Part shown: positions 5,937-7,933 of the stretch, in pieces
Layout: the number at the start of each line of letters is the position of its first letter
How positions within the stretch are numbered: the stretch's first letter is position 1
Origin: Deltaproteobacteria bacterium
GTDB taxonomy: Bacteria; Desulfobacterota; Desulfobacteria; Desulfobacterales; ETH-SRB1
DNA: 7,933 bases
Assembly: GCA_019309665.1 (NCBI GenBank)
Contig: JAFDFV010000169.1
Location: 1-7,933 of the forward strand
Direction: 5' to 3'
Translations under genes and position numbers: made by a program
Notes under the pieces: generated by a model
The model's database searches: none
Told to the model about the DNA's origin: nothing
Seen by the model: only the letters and a program-made list of their open reading frames with translations

Positions 5937-6061
5937 TATAGATTTTCAGATAATTAATTTTACAAGGATAGAAGTAGAAATCCGAGCAAGTCTTGCTGAG
6001 TCGTACGTCGTCGAGGATTTCGACTGATAATGCAGTTAAATTGTTTGTCTGGGAATCTATA
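5937..6061. repeat. Imperfect palindromic intergenic element, copy A
   Basis: A 27-nt left arm (5937-5963, starting TATAGATTTTCAG) pairs with the right arm (6035-6061, ending GGGAATCTATA) at 25 of 27 positions, four of them G-U when read as + strand RNA. The 71-base centre contains further complementarity: GAAATCC (5977-5983) with GGATTTC (6015-6021), and AGCAA (5985-5989) with TTGCT (5993-5997). A second copy lies at 6842-6947. It fills most of the 154-base rplX-rplE gap and has no open reading frame of note. Size and shape recall ERIC-type or miniature inverted-repeat elements. Outermost TA pairs could be a TA target duplication, but this cannot be shown from one site. A structured regulatory RNA is the alternative. 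Confidence 0.8.
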
Positions 6062-6086
6062 GCGTTTAATATAACAAGGTATTATT

Positions 6087-6626
6087 ATGTCGCAGTTAAA
6101 ACACTATTATGAAAAAGAAGTTATCCCCAAGTTGATGGAGACCTTTAAGTACCAGAATATTATGGAGGTTCCTAAACTTGAAAAAATTGTGCTGAATATG
6201 GGCTTGGGAGAGGCTATCCATAATATGAAATTGCTTGATTCGGCTAAAGAAGAACTGAAACTTATATCAGGGCAGCAACCTGTTGTTACACGTGCCAGAA
6301 GGTCAATCGCTGCTTTTAAGCTTCGTGAAGGGATGCCGATCGGATGTATGGTTACCCTGCGTCATATACGCATGTATGATTTTTATAGCAAAACAGTTAA
6401 CGTAGCTCTTCCTAGAGTTCGTGATTTCAGGGGTGTTTCAGATAAAGCTCTGGATGGGCGCGGGAATTATACATTGGGGATCAAAGAACATATTATTTTT
6501 CCTGAGGTCGATTACGATAAGATTGATAGGATCAATGGCCTTAATATAACAGTAGTTACAACAGCTAAGAATAACAAAGAGGGAAAAGAACTTCTTAAGC
6601 TGTTAGGCATGCCATTCAGGAATTAA
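6087..6626 (+). CDS. rplE: 50S ribosomal protein L5
   Basis: L5 binds 5S rRNA in the central protuberance and contacts P-site tRNA and S13. The 179-residue product has the standard length. It begins with LKHYYEKEVIPKLMETFKYQN, then PKLEKIVLNMGLGEA (about residues 29-43), SGQQPVVTRARRSIAAFKLREGMPIG (about 61-86), LRHIRMYDFYSKTVNVALPRVRDFRG and GNYTLGIKEHIIFPEVDYD. It ends GKELLKLLGMPFRN, the conserved C-terminus. ATG 6087 follows ACAAGG (6075-6079) by 7 bases and lies 25 bases beyond palindrome copy A. rpsZ follows after 10 bases. Confidence 0.98.
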   Translation: MSQLKHYYEKEVIPKLMETFKYQNIMEVPKLEKIVLNMGLGEAIHNMKLLDSAKEELKLISGQQPVVTRARRSIAAFKLREGMPIGCMVTLRHIRMYDFYSKTVNVALPRVRDFRGVSDKALDGRGNYTLGIKEHIIFPEVDYDKIDRINGLNITVVTTAKNNKEGKELLKLLGMPFRN

Positions 6627-6631
6627 GGAGG
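6625..6631 (+). promoter_or_regulatory. Near-perfect ribosome binding site for the TTG start of rpsZ
   Basis: AAGGAGG, beginning inside the rplE stop codon, ends 5 bases before TTG 6637. It supports the rare start, which gives the canonical MAKTA N-terminus of the zinc-type S14. Confidence 0.85.
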
Positions 6632-6636
6632 ATAAT

Positions 6637-6822
6637 TTGGCAAAAACAGCTCTTAGAATGAAAGCTATTAAAAAACCGAAGTTCAAAGTTCGGGCATACA
6701 ATAGATGCCCTATTTGCGGCAGGCCAAGAGGTTTTTTGAGAAAATTTGGAATTTGTCGTATTTGTTTTCGTGATCTGGCTTCACAAGGTATGCTTCCCGG
6801 AGTTATAAAATCTAGCTGGTGA
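6637..6822 (+). CDS. rpsZ: 30S ribosomal protein S14, zinc-binding type Z
   Basis: S14 is a late-assembling 30S head protein next to S3 and S10. The 61-residue product is the short zinc form, with C24-x2-C27 (CPIC) and C40-x2-C43 (CRIC) forming a complete ribbon. The conserved pieces are MAKTALRMKA, KFKVRAYNRC, GRPRGFLRKFGICRICFRDLA and the GMLPGVIKSSW end, which is the invariant C-terminus. The start is TTG 6637 behind a near-perfect AAGGAGG. It lies 10 bases after rplE, the standard L5-S14-S8 order. The gene is followed by a 157-base gap with the second palindrome copy. Confidence 0.98.
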   Translation: MAKTALRMKAIKKPKFKVRAYNRCPICGRPRGFLRKFGICRICFRDLASQGMLPGVIKSSW

Positions 6823-6841
6823 TTTTTATTTTTATAATGAA

Positions 6842-6947
6842 TATAGACTTTCAGATAATTAATTTCACAAGGCCAGAAGGAGGAAGGCATATTAGTTATA
6901 CGTCGACGACTGATAACACAGTGAAATTATTTATCTTAATGTCTATA
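6842..6947. repeat. Imperfect palindromic intergenic element, copy B
   Basis: This is the second copy of the element at 5937-6061. The left arm (6842-6868, starting TATAGACTTTCAG) pairs with the right arm (6921-6947, ending ATGTCTATA) at 24 of 27 positions, all Watson-Crick. The left arms of the two copies differ at only 2 of 27 bases; the right arms differ more. The centre is 52 bases, 19 fewer than in copy A: it lacks the GAAATCC/GGATTTC and AGCAA/TTGCT stems but keeps a shared TACGTCG-CGA and CTGATAA stretch. It fills most of the rpsZ-rpsH gap and ends 32 bases before the rpsH start, leaving that gene's ribosome site outside. Confidence 0.8.
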
Positions 6948-6979
6948 GTTAAAAGTTATATGGTTATGGAGAAAAAATA

Positions 6980-7378
6980 ATGGCAATGAGCGATTCAATT
7001 GCAGATATGTTGACCAGAATCAGGAATGCTGAGAAGGCAAAATTCAATGCTGTTAATATTCCCGCATCAAAATTGAAAATTGAGATAGCTAGAATATTAA
7101 AAAATGAAGGATTTATTAAGAATTATAAATTTATAAAAGATACCAAACAAGGTGTTTTGCGTATCTATCTTAAATACGGGCAAGCACATGCAAAGGTGAT
7201 ATTCGGCCTTGATCGTGTCAGCAAACCCAGCAGAAGGGTTTACGTAAAGAGTAAAAATATAAAGCCGGTTTTAAACGGTATGGGCATTGCAATTTTATCC
7301 ACATCTAAGGGGATAATGACAGACAAAAAAGCCAGGAATGAGAATATAGGAGGCGAGATCCTCTGTAATATATGGTAG
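6980..7378 (+). CDS. rpsH: 30S ribosomal protein S8
   Basis: S8 is a primary binder of helix 21 of 16S rRNA, and in E. coli it also represses the spc mRNA at the rplX-rplE junction. The 132-residue product is full length. It starts MAMSDSIADMLTRIRNA, has VNIPASKLKIEIARILKNEGFI (about residues 25-46), the central strand region, SKPSRRVYV, the conserved STSKG at 107-111, then IMTDKKARNENIGGE and a short hydrophobic end. GGAG (6968-6971) lies 8 bases before ATG 6980. A second in-frame ATG at 6986 is possible, but the MAMSD form is common. It follows palindrome copy B and lies 19 bases before rplF. Confidence 0.98.
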   Translation: MAMSDSIADMLTRIRNAEKAKFNAVNIPASKLKIEIARILKNEGFIKNYKFIKDTKQGVLRIYLKYGQAHAKVIFGLDRVSKPSRRVYVKSKNIKPVLNGMGIAILSTSKGIMTDKKARNENIGGEILCNIW

Positions 7379-7397
7379 CCGATAGGAGTATTATTAT

Positions 7398-7933
7398 ATG
7401 TCTCGAGTAGGCAAAAAACCGATACTGATACCTGATAAAACTAAGGTATTATATAAAGACAGGATAGTTACTGTCGAGGGACAAAAAGGCGTTCTTTCAA
7501 GAACTATACATCCTTTAATCAATCTTGAAATAAAAGATGGCATTGTGAATGTGACCACGAAAAAAGATGACAGAGTCAGCAGGTCATTGCAGGGACTTAC
7601 CAGAAGTCTTGTCGCTAATATGGTAACCGGTGTAAACAAGGGGTTTGAACGTGTCCTGGAGATAAACGGTATAGGCTATCGTGCCACGCTTAGTGGTGGT
7701 AATCGTATAGTTTTTAATCTTGGATATTCACATCCTATTGATTTTGATCTGCCGGAGGGTATTTCCGCATCTATTGAGAGAAATAATATTATAAAGCTTT
7801 TTGGAATTGATAAAGAACAGATAGGGCACATATCCGCAGCAATTAGAAGATTAAGACCGCCCGAGCCATATAAAGGCAAGGGGATTAAGTATTCTGAGGA
7901 GTATATACATAAAAAAGCAGGTAAAACCGGCAC
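7398..7933 (+). CDS. rplF: 50S ribosomal protein L6 (3' end just outside the window)
   Basis: L6 lies near the GTPase-associated region of the 50S subunit and consists of two similar domains. ATG 7398 has AGGAG at 7384-7388 with 9-base spacing, and 178 codons are read before the window ends. The product begins MSRVGKKPILIPD and shows VEGQKGVLSR (about residues 26-35), then SLQGLTRSLVANMVTGVNKGFE (about 63-84), LEINGIGYRATL, LGYSHPIDFDLPEGI, GIDKEQIGHISAAIRRLRPPEPYKGKGI (about 136-163) and Y-x-x-E-x-I followed by KKAGKTGT. The family usually ends a few residues after this lysine-rich tail, so only the last one or few codons and the stop should be missing. Confidence 0.97.
   Translation, partial: MSRVGKKPILIPDKTKVLYKDRIVTVEGQKGVLSRTIHPLINLEIKDGIVNVTTKKDDRVSRSLQGLTRSLVANMVTGVNKGFERVLEINGIGYRATLSGGNRIVFNLGYSHPIDFDLPEGISASIERNNIIKLFGIDKEQIGHISAAIRRLRPPEPYKGKGIKYSEEYIHKKAGKTG

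Noticed and set aside
6041..6070. Promoter TTGTTT with TTTAAT before rplE
   Set aside because: The -35 is poor, and a start about 7 bases downstream would leave almost no leader before the ribosome site; it lies in an AT-rich palindrome arm.
6823..6841. T-rich stretch after rpsZ as an intrinsic terminator
   Set aside because: No GC-rich stem precedes the T run, and rpsH/rplF follow in the standard operon order.

Overview
The window is one continuous stretch of a bacterial ribosomal-protein superoperon, all on the + strand. It runs from the last codons of tuf (EF-Tu) through the S10 block (rpsJ, rplC, rplD, rplW, rplB, rpsS, rplV, rpsC, rplP, rpmC, rpsQ) into the spc block (rplN, rplX, rplE, rpsZ, rpsH, rplF). 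rplF is cut by the window edge about where the protein normally ends. All 17 ribosomal proteins are recognisable by family motifs, and the gene order is the classical bacterial one. I see no minus-strand gene.

Organism: a moderately AT-rich bacterium. The protein flavour (zinc-ribbon L24, zinc-type S14, L2 with DHPMGGGEG, tuf directly in front of rpsJ) fits a Desulfobacterota / former Deltaproteobacteria lineage best. This is inference from remembered family sequences, not a search.

Layout: genes are mostly packed with gaps under 30 bases or small overlaps (rplD/rplW by 4, rplP/rpmC by 1). Three gaps are conspicuously long for such an operon. The rplC-rplD gap (152 bases) holds a degenerate 9-base GGAT tandem repeat between a T run and an A run, then a 10-bp hairpin. 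The rplX-rplE gap (154 bases) and the rpsZ-rpsH gap (157 bases) each hold a copy of the same imperfect palindrome (125 and 106 bp). Its 27-nt arms pair over almost their whole length, and pairing is largely kept despite substitutions between copies. This is either an ERIC/MITE-like mobile palindrome that entered the operon twice or a duplicated structured RNA element. The first copy lies at the rplX-rplE junction, where E. coli S8 represses the spc mRNA, and the second lies directly before the S8 gene.

The second surprise is the rpsS-rplV junction. S19 loses its conserved C-terminal tail after residue 78, and L22 loses its normal N-terminus. The two homologies abut within a few bases in different frames, so rplV can only start at a GTG inside rpsS, giving a 53-base overlap. 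This looks like a small deletion across the gene boundary, or an assembly artefact.

Together the genes encode EF-Tu and a large part of the early-assembling ribosome: the exit tunnel (L4, L22, L23, L24, L29), the peptidyl-transferase surroundings (L2, L3, L16), the 5S region (L5) and the small-subunit head and body (S3, S10, S14, S19, S8, S17).
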